Positions 54,098-62,990 of a stretch of 64,000 nt of DNA are shown here, in pieces. The notes beneath the pieces are model-generated. The model saw nothing but the letters and a program-made list of their open reading frames with translations. It did no database searches and had not been told where the DNA came from. This stretch comes from an uncultured Bacteroidales bacterium (GTDB lineage Bacteria; Bacteroidota; Bacteroidia; Bacteroidales; UBA932), in assembly GCA_900541925.1 (NCBI GenBank), contig UQMB01000004.1, forward strand, positions 1 through 64,000, given 5' to 3'. Within the stretch, counting starts at the first letter, position 1. Every line of letters begins with the position of its first letter. Both the position numbers and the translations under genes were made by a program.

Positions 54098-57022
54098 CTA
54101 CATATCCACGCTCATTATGAGCTGGAGGCTGTGGCGGTCCACATGGGCTCCTGCGGCTTTTAGGCTCTCCAGACAGTTGCCTCCGTTATAGTCATAGCGG
54201 AGGCCTATTCTTGTGGTGTACGGGATCCAGAGCAGGTTGCCCAACCTGACCTTTAGGTCTGCCCCGGCGCTGTACAGGTTGTTGAGGCGCCTTCCGGCCT
54301 GCATCAGCGTCAGGTCTGCGTGCGGGATAAGTTCGAAGTTGCGGATATAGGCTAGCGGGGAGAGGAACGACCAGTCTACTGCGGCGAAAGGGATGGCGTA
54401 GTCGGCGCTGAGTTTTGTCCTCCACGGGAGACCGCAGATATAAGAATTGACAGAGGAGGAGAATCCTCTCGGCACCATGTTGACATAGGTGTCGGCGAAC
54501 TGTCCTCCTCTGCGCCGCCTTTCGTGGATGCCGCTGAGTTTCAGACCGTGTGTAGGGAAGAGTCCCGGAGCATATCCGTACAGGTGGAAATAGTAACTCG
54601 GGCTGAACAGATACAGGATTCTCGTGCGTTCGCTGTATCCGAACTCTCCGCCGATGCCGATTCTCGGCCAGATTCTGGAAGAAGGCGTCTTCTCCATCAT
54701 ATAGGCCCTGACGCTTATCGTGTTCCGCCTCATGTATCTCGCTTCGCCGCAGGCGTCTGTCCAGTCGTTGGTGGAGCTGAGACTTATCTTTGGGATGACC
54801 CCGCTGTTCCATCCTCCGGAAGAGAGGTTGAGAGGCAGGTAGATGTCAAGTTTTGTGTAGAGCATAGGATTGCCCGTGTCCTGTCTGGTGAGGCGCACAC
54901 TGTTGTCGAGGCTGTATTTGACGGAGTTACGGTCGTTGAAGTCCACTTTCAGCTCAAACACGGGAGCGAGGCCGCGGTATGTCAGGTTGAGATGTCCGGA
55001 GTGTCTCCAGCCCGCGTCATAGTCCCAGGCCTTGTAGCCGACAGAACCGTAGAAACTTCCCAGGTCGTCCTGCAGGAACAGGGTGGCGCCGGGAGCGGCG
55101 GAGGTGCTGATGTCCGAGACGCTGAGGCTGCTTATGGCATCATAGTCCACATAGACCGGTGCCCAGGAGTGCAGGCGTAGGAGGTTTTTGAGTTTAGAGT
55201 AAGACTCGGGTTCGCTTACGGCCACTTCGGCGGCATAGTCCGGCTGCCTCGCCTCCTCTTCGCGGAGTTTGGACGCGAACGGATACTCTGGCAGCTGAGT
55301 GAAGTCGGCCTTGCTCTGTATGAGCCCGGATGCCGGAGTGGCCGCGATAAGCCGTCCTTCCTTGGACAAGGTGGTGTAATAGAGGGTTTTGCCGTCACGG
55401 CTGAACTGGAAGTTGTCTGCACCGAAGCGGGTAGAGGTGAGCCGGGTCAGGCTGCCGTCCTCTGGGGAGAGCGCGTAAAGTTCGCCCACGCCAGTCCTGT
55501 CGCAGGTGAACATTATCTTCCCGTCATGGCTCCAGAGTCTTTTGATCTTGACCGGTTGCGGCTGCAGGACGCAGGAGTAGTCCGCGACTTTCCAGATGCC
55601 GAAGCCTTCTTCTGTGATGGCGCTGGCGTAGAGAGCCTCTCCGACCCAGACTGTCTCCACCACCTGCATGCCGTCCGGGGCGGGGTAGTGGAAGAACTCT
55701 ATCCCGGTCACGGGATCCATCACTGTCACGCAGCTGCCTCCTTCCAGGGGGTATTCCGTCACGGAGAGCAGGAGTTCATGGTCGGCTGGGGCGGGGTGGT
55801 AGAATCTCCTGCCGCGGCTTATGCGCCCGGACTTGCCGTCCCTTCCGATGTAGCAGATGTCCGAAGAGGACTTCTGTTCCCAGCGTATGTCCGGGTTGTA
55901 TTCGCTCCAGTAGAGCCTGTCGGTGAGTTTGCTGTATTTGAGCCCCGTGGTGCTGGAACTGAACAGGCGTATGACCCGTTCCTTGCCGTCCTTGTCCATA
56001 CATATCAACTCTTCCGGTGAAGTGAGGCTCTTCCGTATGGCGTAGAGCGAGTCTCCCGCCATCGCGAGGGCGTCGTATTCCGTGAAGCGGCGAGGCGTCT
56101 TGCCGAGGGGCTCCGTGAGCATGAACGGGGCTCTTGATGCCTCGTCCCTCTCCCAGAAAGCACTGAGGCTGTCGCTGACTTCACGGAAGGCCTTGTTGAA
56201 GCTCTTCCCGGAGACATCTTTCACTGTGCCGTTGAGGTTGAAGAAGGCCATGCCGTGCTTGTCGGCTATGCGGCGGAAGTACCGTGCCGTGAAGTCAGGT
56301 TCATCATACAGGGTGCGGATGCCTGCCATCGCAACATAGCCTGCACGGTAATGGTCGGGAGTGTACGTTTTCTGGGAGCCGTATCTCCATTTCCAGAAAT
56401 CCCGTAAATCTCCTTCCGAGAAACAGACTCTGTAATACTCCAGGAAGTCTGCCGTCCTGCCCCTTCCGGCGCGGCTGAGTGCGGTCTCCGTGACCACGGC
56501 GTCTCCTTCAAGGAATGCCGGGCCCGGATAGATGGCGGAAAGCACGCCGGGAGCTATCTGCCCTGTGAGGATGTTCCAGAACTTGAACGGTCCGGCCGCG
56601 CCGAACTGCATCTGCGAAGAGTGACGGGACTCGTGGATTATGAGTTGCCTCTCCCAAGGTGTCGGCTCCGGACCGTACGGGTCGGGCTGGGTCTGGAGTT
56701 CCATCCTGCGGGGTGTCCAGGTCACCTGTCCGTTGGAGTAGGCCGCATAGGGTCTGAGTATCACAGGCATACGGCGCGAATAGTTCTCGTTGGGAGAGAA
56801 GCCGGCGCTGCCTCCCACCACCTGCGCCGCCTGCTCGAGGGTGCGGGCATATACCGTGGCCAGAGAATCCAGGCCCTCAGGATAGATTACCTTGTAGCTG
56901 GCAGTCTGTATCTGGCTCCATCTGACGGAGAACGGCTCTGTCCCGTTGGTGTAGAACTGGGCGTTTGCGCTGAGCGCGGCGAGACACAGCCCTGTGGCGA
57001 TTGAAAGCTCTTTTATCCTCAT
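54098..57022 (-). CDS. metallopeptidase-like/propeller/barrel envelope protein
   Basis: 974 residues with a signal ending SANAQ. Residues about 30-260 look like a gluzincin-type domain: HESRH at 130-134 with EGDAVVTE at 172-179. A TolB-like propeller (PD40 repeats, e.g. FQFSRDGKTLYYTTLS) covers roughly 320-590, and the last 350 residues are alternating strands as in an outer-membrane barrel. Known in Bacteroidota as an uncharacterised three-part protein. The first zinc-site helix reads HESRH, so activity is plausible but unproven. A TAGATTTG box ends five bases before the ATG. Confidence 0.75.
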   Translation of the reverse strand: MRIKELSIATGLCLAALSANAQFYTNGTEPFSVRWSQIQTASYKVIYPEGLDSLATVYARTLEQAAQVVGGSAGFSPNENYSRRMPVILRPYAAYSNGQVTWTPRRMELQTQPDPYGPEPTPWERQLIIHESRHSSQMQFGAAGPFKFWNILTGQIAPGVLSAIYPGPAFLEGDAVVTETALSRAGRGRTADFLEYYRVCFSEGDLRDFWKWRYGSQKTYTPDHYRAGYVAMAGIRTLYDEPDFTARYFRRIADKHGMAFFNLNGTVKDVSGKSFNKAFREVSDSLSAFWERDEASRAPFMLTEPLGKTPRRFTEYDALAMAGDSLYAIRKSLTSPEELICMDKDGKERVIRLFSSSTTGLKYSKLTDRLYWSEYNPDIRWEQKSSSDICYIGRDGKSGRISRGRRFYHPAPADHELLLSVTEYPLEGGSCVTVMDPVTGIEFFHYPAPDGMQVVETVWVGEALYASAITEEGFGIWKVADYSCVLQPQPVKIKRLWSHDGKIMFTCDRTGVGELYALSPEDGSLTRLTSTRFGADNFQFSRDGKTLYYTTLSKEGRLIAATPASGLIQSKADFTQLPEYPFASKLREEEARQPDYAAEVAVSEPESYSKLKNLLRLHSWAPVYVDYDAISSLSVSDISTSAAPGATLFLQDDLGSFYGSVGYKAWDYDAGWRHSGHLNLTYRGLAPVFELKVDFNDRNSVKYSLDNSVRLTRQDTGNPMLYTKLDIYLPLNLSSGGWNSGVIPKISLSSTNDWTDACGEARYMRRNTISVRAYMMEKTPSSRIWPRIGIGGEFGYSERTRILYLFSPSYYFHLYGYAPGLFPTHGLKLSGIHERRRRGGQFADTYVNMVPRGFSSSVNSYICGLPWRTKLSADYAIPFAAVDWSFLSPLAYIRNFELIPHADLTLMQAGRRLNNLYSAGADLKVRLGNLLWIPYTTRIGLRYDYNGGNCLESLKAAGAHVDRHSLQLIMSVDM

Positions 57023-57077
57023 GAGAGCAAATCTAACATTTTTTGTATAACTTTAGAACTTGTTTCATTAAACTCCG

Positions 57078-58040
57078 ATGAGAAAGACACTGATACTCGC
57101 ATCATTGCTGATCATAGCCCTGTCCTGCGGCCGCCGCGGCGGCTCCGGGCAGCAGGCTGTCCGCACCCGTTCTTTTCCGAGGGTGGAGGTTCCCGCCATG
57201 ATCACCGATCCGTCGGAGCAGCTGGTCTACATACTCGACCACTATTGGGACGGATTTTTCGCCGGGGACTGGCCCACGGATTCGGCCGTGGTGCTCGGGG
57301 TCCCGTCCTCCGAGGTGAACGACAACATCTCGCTGTATGTGGCTCTCCTCGACAAGCTTCCGGTACCCGAGGCGCAGGCGAGGCTGAAAAGTGCTTTTTC
57401 GAAGATTCAGGCGCGCCAGCAGAAGGACACTTCTTCGCTTTTCTATCTCCTTTTCACCGAATCGTTGGCATCCTGCCTGTACGACCCCAATTCTCCTCTC
57501 AGGAGCGAGGATCTGTATCTCCCGTTCGTAGAAGGGATGGTCGGCTCCGGGTTCACCCCTCCAGACAGGCTCGCCGGCTACCGCTTCGAACTTGAGAAGT
57601 GCCGGCTCAATCCTTATGGGAGCAAGGTCCCGGACTTCAAGTTCAAGGATGCCTCCGGCCGCATGCATCACCTCTACGGGGAGAAGGCGGGTTACACGAT
57701 GCTCTTTTTCAGCAACCCGGGCTGCACCGCCTGCAAGGAGATCATAGACGAGATAGGCAGCCGCGCTTATGTGCCGGATATGATAAAGAGGGGAGAACTT
57801 GCCATAGTCAACATCTATATAGACGACGAGGTGGACAAGTGGCGCGAGTATGAGCCGTCCTATCCGCGTGACTGGGTCAACGGCTACGACTTCTCACAGA
57901 TCATCAACAGCGACGCCCTTTACTATGTGAGGGCGATTCCGTCTCTCTATCTGCTTGATTCTCAAAAGAGAGTCATATACAAAGACGCTCCGGTAGAGCG
58001 GGTGCTCCTCTTCCTGGACGACATTCAGACAAATCAATAA
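57078..58040 (+). CDS. DUF5106/thioredoxin-like lipoprotein
   Basis: 320 residues with a lipoprotein signal (LLIIALSC, Cys 17). The middle is a DUF5106-like helical region (YILDHYWDGFFAGDW). The C-terminal third is a thioredoxin fold with PDFKFKDASG, a CTAC motif at 216-219 (FFSNPGCTACKEI) and AIPSLYLLDSQKRVIYKDAP. It resembles exported thiol reductases of Bacteroidota acting on the envelope. It lies 12 bases before galM, with no evident functional link. Confidence 0.85.
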   Translation: MRKTLILASLLIIALSCGRRGGSGQQAVRTRSFPRVEVPAMITDPSEQLVYILDHYWDGFFAGDWPTDSAVVLGVPSSEVNDNISLYVALLDKLPVPEAQARLKSAFSKIQARQQKDTSSLFYLLFTESLASCLYDPNSPLRSEDLYLPFVEGMVGSGFTPPDRLAGYRFELEKCRLNPYGSKVPDFKFKDASGRMHHLYGEKAGYTMLFFSNPGCTACKEIIDEIGSRAYVPDMIKRGELAIVNIYIDDEVDKWREYEPSYPRDWVNGYDFSQIINSDALYYVRAIPSLYLLDSQKRVIYKDAPVERVLLFLDDIQTNQ

Positions 58041-58052
58041 AAGATAACGATA

Positions 58053-59102
58053 ATGACCAGTATCACACGAAAACTTTGGGGCAGGTCCCCTGACGGCACG
58101 GCAATTTATAAATACACCCTCAGGAACTCCGGCGGAGCTTCCGTGACCCTTTGCAGCATCGGGGCGGGGATAGTATCTGTCAATGTTCCGGACAAGGACG
58201 GCAAACTGGGCGACGTGGCCCTGGGCTATGCCAAGCCGGAGAGCTATTTCGGAGACGGTCCCTGCATGGGCAAGTGCCCCGGCCGCTACGCCAACCGCAT
58301 CGCCGCGGGCAAGTTCACCCTTGAAGGGAAGGAATACAGCCTTCCGGTAAACAACGGGCCCAACCATCTGCACGGAGGACCTGACGGGTTCCAGAACAAG
58401 GTTTGGGAATCCCGCAAGCACAAGGGCGGAGTAGAGTTCAAGTGCACTGCCGCGGACGGGGAGATGGGTTATCCGGGCAACATCACGGTGGTGGCCAGAT
58501 ACGAGTGGAGCGAGGAGAACGAGCTTCGCCTGACATTCTCGGCGAAGAGCGACGCCCCTACAGTGGTCAACCTGACCAATCACTGCTACTTCAACCTCAA
58601 CGGCAAGGGCTCTGTGCTCAGACAGGACCTCAGGCTCAACGCCTCGGAGTACCTCCCGACCGACAGCACCCTCATCCCTCTCGGAGATTCAGAACCGGTG
58701 GCCGGCACTCCGATGGACTTCATCGTGCCGAAGACCCTCGGCAGGGACATCAAGAAAGACTTCCCGGCCCTCAACTACGGCAAGGGCTACGACGCCTGCT
58801 GGGTGATTGACGGCTATGTGCCGGGGCAGCTCCAGGAGGCCGCGGAACTCTACTCCAAGCAGAGCGGCAGGGAGCTCAAGGTCTACACGACGCAGCCCGG
58901 CATACAGGTCTACACCGGCAACTGGCTTGAAGGCTGCCCTGCGGGCAAGAGAGGCCGTATCTACCACGACTATTGCGGCGTGGCCCTTGAATGCCAGCAT
59001 TTCCCGGACAGCCCGAACCAGCCGGAATATCCGTCAGCTGTCCTCAAACCGGGGAAAGTGTACCACGAGGCGATAATCTTTGCATTCGGGGTCAAGAAAT
59101 GA
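58053..59102 (+). CDS. galM: aldose 1-epimerase
   Basis: 349 residues. GalM landmarks are [14 protein letters not shown] with the conserved Arg, [16 protein letters not shown] for the first His, [14 protein letters not shown] for the second His, and a C-terminal Glu in [15 protein letters not shown]. It interconverts anomers of galactose and glucose, feeding galK. The stop overlaps the thyA start (ATGA), so it is in one operon with thyA-folA. Confidence 0.95.
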   Translation: MTSITRKLWGRSPDGTAIYKYTLRNSGGASVTLCSIGAGIVSVNVPDKDGKLGDVALGYAKPESYFGDGPCMGKCPGRYANRIAAGKFTLEGKEYSLPVNNGPNHLHGGPDGFQNKVWESRKHKGGVEFKCTAADGEMGYPGNITVVARYEWSEENELRLTFSAKSDAPTVVNLTNHCYFNLNGKGSVLRQDLRLNASEYLPTDSTLIPLGDSEPVAGTPMDFIVPKTLGRDIKKDFPALNYGKGYDACWVIDGYVPGQLQEAAELYSKQSGRELKVYTTQPGIQVYTGNWLEGCPAGKRGRIYHDYCGVALECQHFPDSPNQPEYPSAVLKPGKVYHEAIIFAFGVKK

Positions 59103-59893
59103 GACAGTACCTCGATCTTCTCCAGACCATAATGGACACCGGTACAGTCCGTCATGACCGCACCGGAGTGGGAACCAAGAGCATATTCGGGCATCAGATG
59201 CGCTTCGACCTCTCTGAGGGCTTCCCTCTCCTCACCACCAAGAAGGTGCACCTGAAGTCCATCATCTATGAGCTGCTGTGGTTCATCAGCGGAGATACCA
59301 ACATCAAGTATCTCAAAGACCACAAGGTCTCGATATGGGACGAGTGGGCCGATGAGAACGGCGATCTCGGCCCTGTCTATGGATACCAGTGGCGCAGCTG
59401 GCCCGCTCCCGACGGGAGGAAGATAGACCAGCTCTCCGAGGTGATAGAGATGATCAGGACGAACCCGGACTCGCGCCGCATGCTTGTCTGCGCCTGGAAT
59501 CCCGGTGAGGTGGACAAGATGGCCCTGCCTCCATGCCATTGTCTCTTCCAGTTCTATGTGGCGGACGGCAGGCTCTCCTGCCAGCTCTACCAGCGCAGCG
59601 CCGACACCTTCCTCGGGGTGCCGTTCAACATCGCCTCCTATGCCCTGTTGACCATGATGATAGCCCAGTGCTGCGGCTTGCAGCCGGGAGAGTTCATCCA
59701 TACGACCGGGGATACTCACATCTACCTCAACCACTTCGACCAGGTGCGCGAGCAGCTCTCAAGAGAGCCTCGGGCGCTGCCGAAGATGAGGCTCAATCCT
59801 GATGTCAAGAGCGTCTTCGATTTCCGTTATGAGGATTTCACCCTGGAAGGCTATGACCCATGGCCTGCCATCAAGGCCCCTGTCGCAGTTTGA
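59099..59893 (+). CDS. thyA: thymidylate synthase
   Basis: 264 residues, the standard length. Start chosen at MRQYLDLLQ, overlapping the galM stop. Hallmarks are [14 protein letters not shown], nucleophile Cys in [32 protein letters not shown], and HIYLNHFDQ. It makes dTMP while converting methylene-tetrahydrofolate to dihydrofolate, which the next gene's product recycles. Confidence 0.97.
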   Translation: MRQYLDLLQTIMDTGTVRHDRTGVGTKSIFGHQMRFDLSEGFPLLTTKKVHLKSIIYELLWFISGDTNIKYLKDHKVSIWDEWADENGDLGPVYGYQWRSWPAPDGRKIDQLSEVIEMIRTNPDSRRMLVCAWNPGEVDKMALPPCHCLFQFYVADGRLSCQLYQRSADTFLGVPFNIASYALLTMMIAQCCGLQPGEFIHTTGDTHIYLNHFDQVREQLSREPRALPKMRLNPDVKSVFDFRYEDFTLEGYDPWPAIKAPVAV

Positions 59894-59895
59894 GT

Positions 59896-60390
59896 ATGGA
59901 AAAGTGTCTCATAGTAGCGGTCTCGGACGACCTCGCGATAGGGCGGGGAGGTGACATGCCATGGCATCTGGGTGAAGACCTCAAGTATTTCAAGCGTGTG
60001 ACCATGGGTTGCCCTGTCATAATGGGCAGGACGACATTCGAGTCCATAGGCCGTCCCCTGCCGGGCAGGAAGAACATAGTCTTGTCCAGAAAGGACATCT
60101 CCCTGCCGGAGGGTGTGGTGAGAGTGGGCTCCATCGAAGAGGCGTACGCTGCGGCCGAACCGTCGGAGCGCTGTTTCATAATGGGCGGGGCGTCCGTGTA
60201 TGCCAAGGTCATCGGAGACATGGACAGGCTCTACATCACGCGCATCCACACTTCCGTCCCGGATGCGGACGCATTCTTCCCGGACTTTGACCTCTCGGCC
60301 TGGGAAGAGCGGTCCCGCTCCGACACCCTGACGGATGAGCGGAGCGGGATACGCTTCGAGTTTGTGGTCTACAGCCGGAAGCGGGACTAG
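59896..60390 (+). CDS. folA: dihydrofolate reductase
   Basis: 164 residues from MEKCLIVAV, two bases after thyA. DHFR features are AIGRGGDMPWHLGEDLKYFK at the N-terminus with the catalytic acidic residue, VIMGRTTFESIGRPLPGRKN, and FIMGGASVYAKVI. It regenerates tetrahydrofolate for ThyA. Its TAG and the mutS stop share the same CTAG on opposite strands. Confidence 0.96.
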   Translation: MEKCLIVAVSDDLAIGRGGDMPWHLGEDLKYFKRVTMGCPVIMGRTTFESIGRPLPGRKNIVLSRKDISLPEGVVRVGSIEEAYAAAEPSERCFIMGGASVYAKVIGDMDRLYITRIHTSVPDADAFFPDFDLSAWEERSRSDTLTDERSGIRFEFVVYSRKRD

Positions 60391-62981
60391 ATCCCGAGTT
60401 CTTCCTTCATAGCTCTGAGCAGGTCGAAAGCCTGCATCGGCGTCATGTTGTTGAGGTCGGCCTGCTCCAGCTTTTCCTTGAGCGAGGACAGGGTCGGGTC
60501 GTCGAGCTGGAAGAAAGAGAGCTGCATGCTCCCGTCGTCTTCGAGCGTCATCTTGTCGGCGTGCTTCTCCCTCGCCTCAAGCTGGCGCAGCGTCTTCTCT
60601 GCGGATTCCACCACCTCGCGCGGCATGCCGGCGAGGCGTGCCACATGGATTCCGAAACTGTGGGCCACGCCGCCCGGCTCCAGCTTGCGGAGGAAGATTA
60701 CGTTCTTGCCGTCTTCCTTGACGGCGATGTGGTAATTCTTCACCCTCGGATACTGGTTCTCCATGTCATTGAGTTCGTGATAGTGGGTGGCGAAGAGGGT
60801 CTTGGCTCCCTTGCCGTCTTTGTGGATGTACTCCACGAGAGCCCGGGCTATGGACATCCCGTCGTATGTGGAGGTGCCCCTGCCTATCTCGTCGAGCAGG
60901 ACCAGCGAACGGGCCGAGAGATTGTGCATTATCATCGCCGTTTCCGTCATCTCCACCATGAAGGTGGATTCTCCCCTGGAGATGTTGTCCGTGGCCCCGA
61001 CACGAGTGAATATCTTGTCGAAATAGCCGAAACGGGCGGACTTCGCCGGGACGAACGAACCGATCTGAGCCATCAGCACTATAAGCGCGGTCTGGCGGAG
61101 CAGGGCCGACTTTCCGGCCATGTTGGGACCGGTGAGGATGATGATCTGGTCGCCCTTGCTGTCCATCGAGATGTCGTTGGGTACATACTCTTCTCCCGGC
61201 TCCATCAGCGTCTCTATCACAGGATGGCGGCCGGCCTTGATTTCCAGGGCGGAAGACCTGTCCTCTTCTGGCCGGCAGTAGCGCCTGTCAATGGCCTGCT
61301 GCGCGAATCCCTGCAGGACATCTATCTTGGAGACGATGCGGCTGTTGCCCTGGATGTCCCGTATGGACTTCTGGACATCCGCCACGAGTGCGGAGTAGAG
61401 CCTGCTCTCAAGTTCATAGATGGTGGCTTCGGCGTTGAGTATCTGCTCCTCGTACTCCTTGAGTTCGGATGTTATGTAGCGTTCCGCGTTGACGAGCGTC
61501 TGCTTGCGCACCCAGTCGGACGGGACCTTGTCCTTGGCGGAGTTGCGGACTTCTATGTAGTAGCCGAACACATTGTTGTATCCTATCTTCAGCGAAGCGA
61601 TGCCGGTGCGCTCCGTCTCGCGCTCCTGCATCTTCAGCAGGTAGTCCTTGCCTCCGCGCGAGATTTCGCGGAGCTCGTCCAGCTTGCCGTCCACCCCGGA
61701 TGCGATTACATCCCCCTTGCCGAGCTGTGCGGCGGAGTTCTCCGACAGCGTGCAGACTATCTTCTGCAGAGCGCCGTCCGTGTTGCGGAGACCCCCGGCG
61801 AGTTTCACGAGGGCATCGCAGCCGCTCGCTGTGCACCGTTCCTTTATGGGCGTCATCATCTTCAGGGAGCGGGCGAGCTGCAGCATCTCCCTCGGGAGAA
61901 TCTTGCCGGTGGCCAGACGGGATACCGCCCGCTCCAGGTCTCCCGTCTCGCTGATGTCTTCCTGCATGTCTGCAAGCGCCTGCTCATTGTCGATGAAATA
62001 CTGGACTATGTCGTATCTGGAGCCCAGCTCCTTGAGGTCCATCACTGGCATGGACAGCCATTGCCTGAGAAGCCTTGAGCCCATGCAGGAGCAGCACCTG
62101 TCTATCGTGTCCACAAGGCTCACGCCTTCCTTGCCGGCATTGCTCTGGAACACCTCAAGGTTGCGGAAGGTAAACCTGTCCATCCATACGAACTTGTCGG
62201 AGTCGATGCGCGAGATGGAGCAGATGTTGCCGAGTCCGGCGTGGTGCGTCTGCTCAAGATAGACGAGCAGGGCGCCGGCGGAGGATATCGCGAGCGGGAA
62301 CTGCTCCACGGCGAAGCCTTTCAGACTCTTGACTTTGAACTGGTTGCGCAGCCTTTCTTCCGCAGCTTCCTGCACGAAGGCCCATTCGTCCAGAGTCGTG
62401 ATGTAGTAGTCTCCGAAGAGTTCCTTCGCTTTCCTTGCATCGTCTTTCTTGACCACCAGCTCCTTGGGACCGAATGTGGACATCAGTGTGCAGATGTATT
62501 CGGCGGGTCCTTGCGCGACCTGGAAAGTGCCCGTGGACGCGTCCAGGAATGCGGCGCCGCAGACATCCCCGTCCATGGTCAGTCCGGCCAGGTAGTTGTG
62601 CTCCTTCTGCTCAAGCATACCCGCGCCGAAGGCTATGCCCGGGGTGAGGATCTCCGTGACGCCGCGCTTGACCAGCTTGTTCTTCGCGAGTGCCGGATCT
62701 TCCAGCTGGTCGCACACGGCCACCTTGTAACCGGCGCGGATGAGCTTCTGCAGATAGGATTCAAGGGCATGGTGCGGGAAGCCGGCCATCTGCGTGCTGC
62801 CCTTGTCCCCGTTGGAACGTCGTGTCAGCACTATCCCGAGGACTTTGCTCGCGAGGACCGCATCGTCAGAATAGGTCTCATAGAAATCCCCGACCCGGTA
62901 CAGAAGCAGCGCTTCCGGGTTCTGTGCCTTGATGCTGAAGTAGTGTTTCAGCATCGGTGTGTCTTCTCCGCTCTTTGCCAT
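60387..62981 (-). CDS. mutS: DNA mismatch repair protein MutS
   Basis: 864 residues. The N-terminal mismatch-binding domain has LLYRVGDFYETYSDDA (the Phe-x-Glu motif being DFYET), connector and lever regions, and the ATPase with GPNMAGKSALLRQTALIVLM, the DEIGRGTSTYDGMSIA motif and a C-terminal helical tail. It recognises mismatches and recruits MutL, which is not in this window. It lies nine bases after the GH28 gene. Confidence 0.97.
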   Translation of the reverse strand: MAKSGEDTPMLKHYFSIKAQNPEALLLYRVGDFYETYSDDAVLASKVLGIVLTRRSNGDKGSTQMAGFPHHALESYLQKLIRAGYKVAVCDQLEDPALAKNKLVKRGVTEILTPGIAFGAGMLEQKEHNYLAGLTMDGDVCGAAFLDASTGTFQVAQGPAEYICTLMSTFGPKELVVKKDDARKAKELFGDYYITTLDEWAFVQEAAEERLRNQFKVKSLKGFAVEQFPLAISSAGALLVYLEQTHHAGLGNICSISRIDSDKFVWMDRFTFRNLEVFQSNAGKEGVSLVDTIDRCCSCMGSRLLRQWLSMPVMDLKELGSRYDIVQYFIDNEQALADMQEDISETGDLERAVSRLATGKILPREMLQLARSLKMMTPIKERCTASGCDALVKLAGGLRNTDGALQKIVCTLSENSAAQLGKGDVIASGVDGKLDELREISRGGKDYLLKMQERETERTGIASLKIGYNNVFGYYIEVRNSAKDKVPSDWVRKQTLVNAERYITSELKEYEEQILNAEATIYELESRLYSALVADVQKSIRDIQGNSRIVSKIDVLQGFAQQAIDRRYCRPEEDRSSALEIKAGRHPVIETLMEPGEEYVPNDISMDSKGDQIIILTGPNMAGKSALLRQTALIVLMAQIGSFVPAKSARFGYFDKIFTRVGATDNISRGESTFMVEMTETAMIMHNLSARSLVLLDEIGRGTSTYDGMSIARALVEYIHKDGKGAKTLFATHYHELNDMENQYPRVKNYHIAVKEDGKNVIFLRKLEPGGVAHSFGIHVARLAGMPREVVESAEKTLRQLEAREKHADKMTLEDDGSMQLSFFQLDDPTLSSLKEKLEQADLNNMTPMQAFDLLRAMKEELGI

Positions 62982-62990
62982 ATTTTTTGT

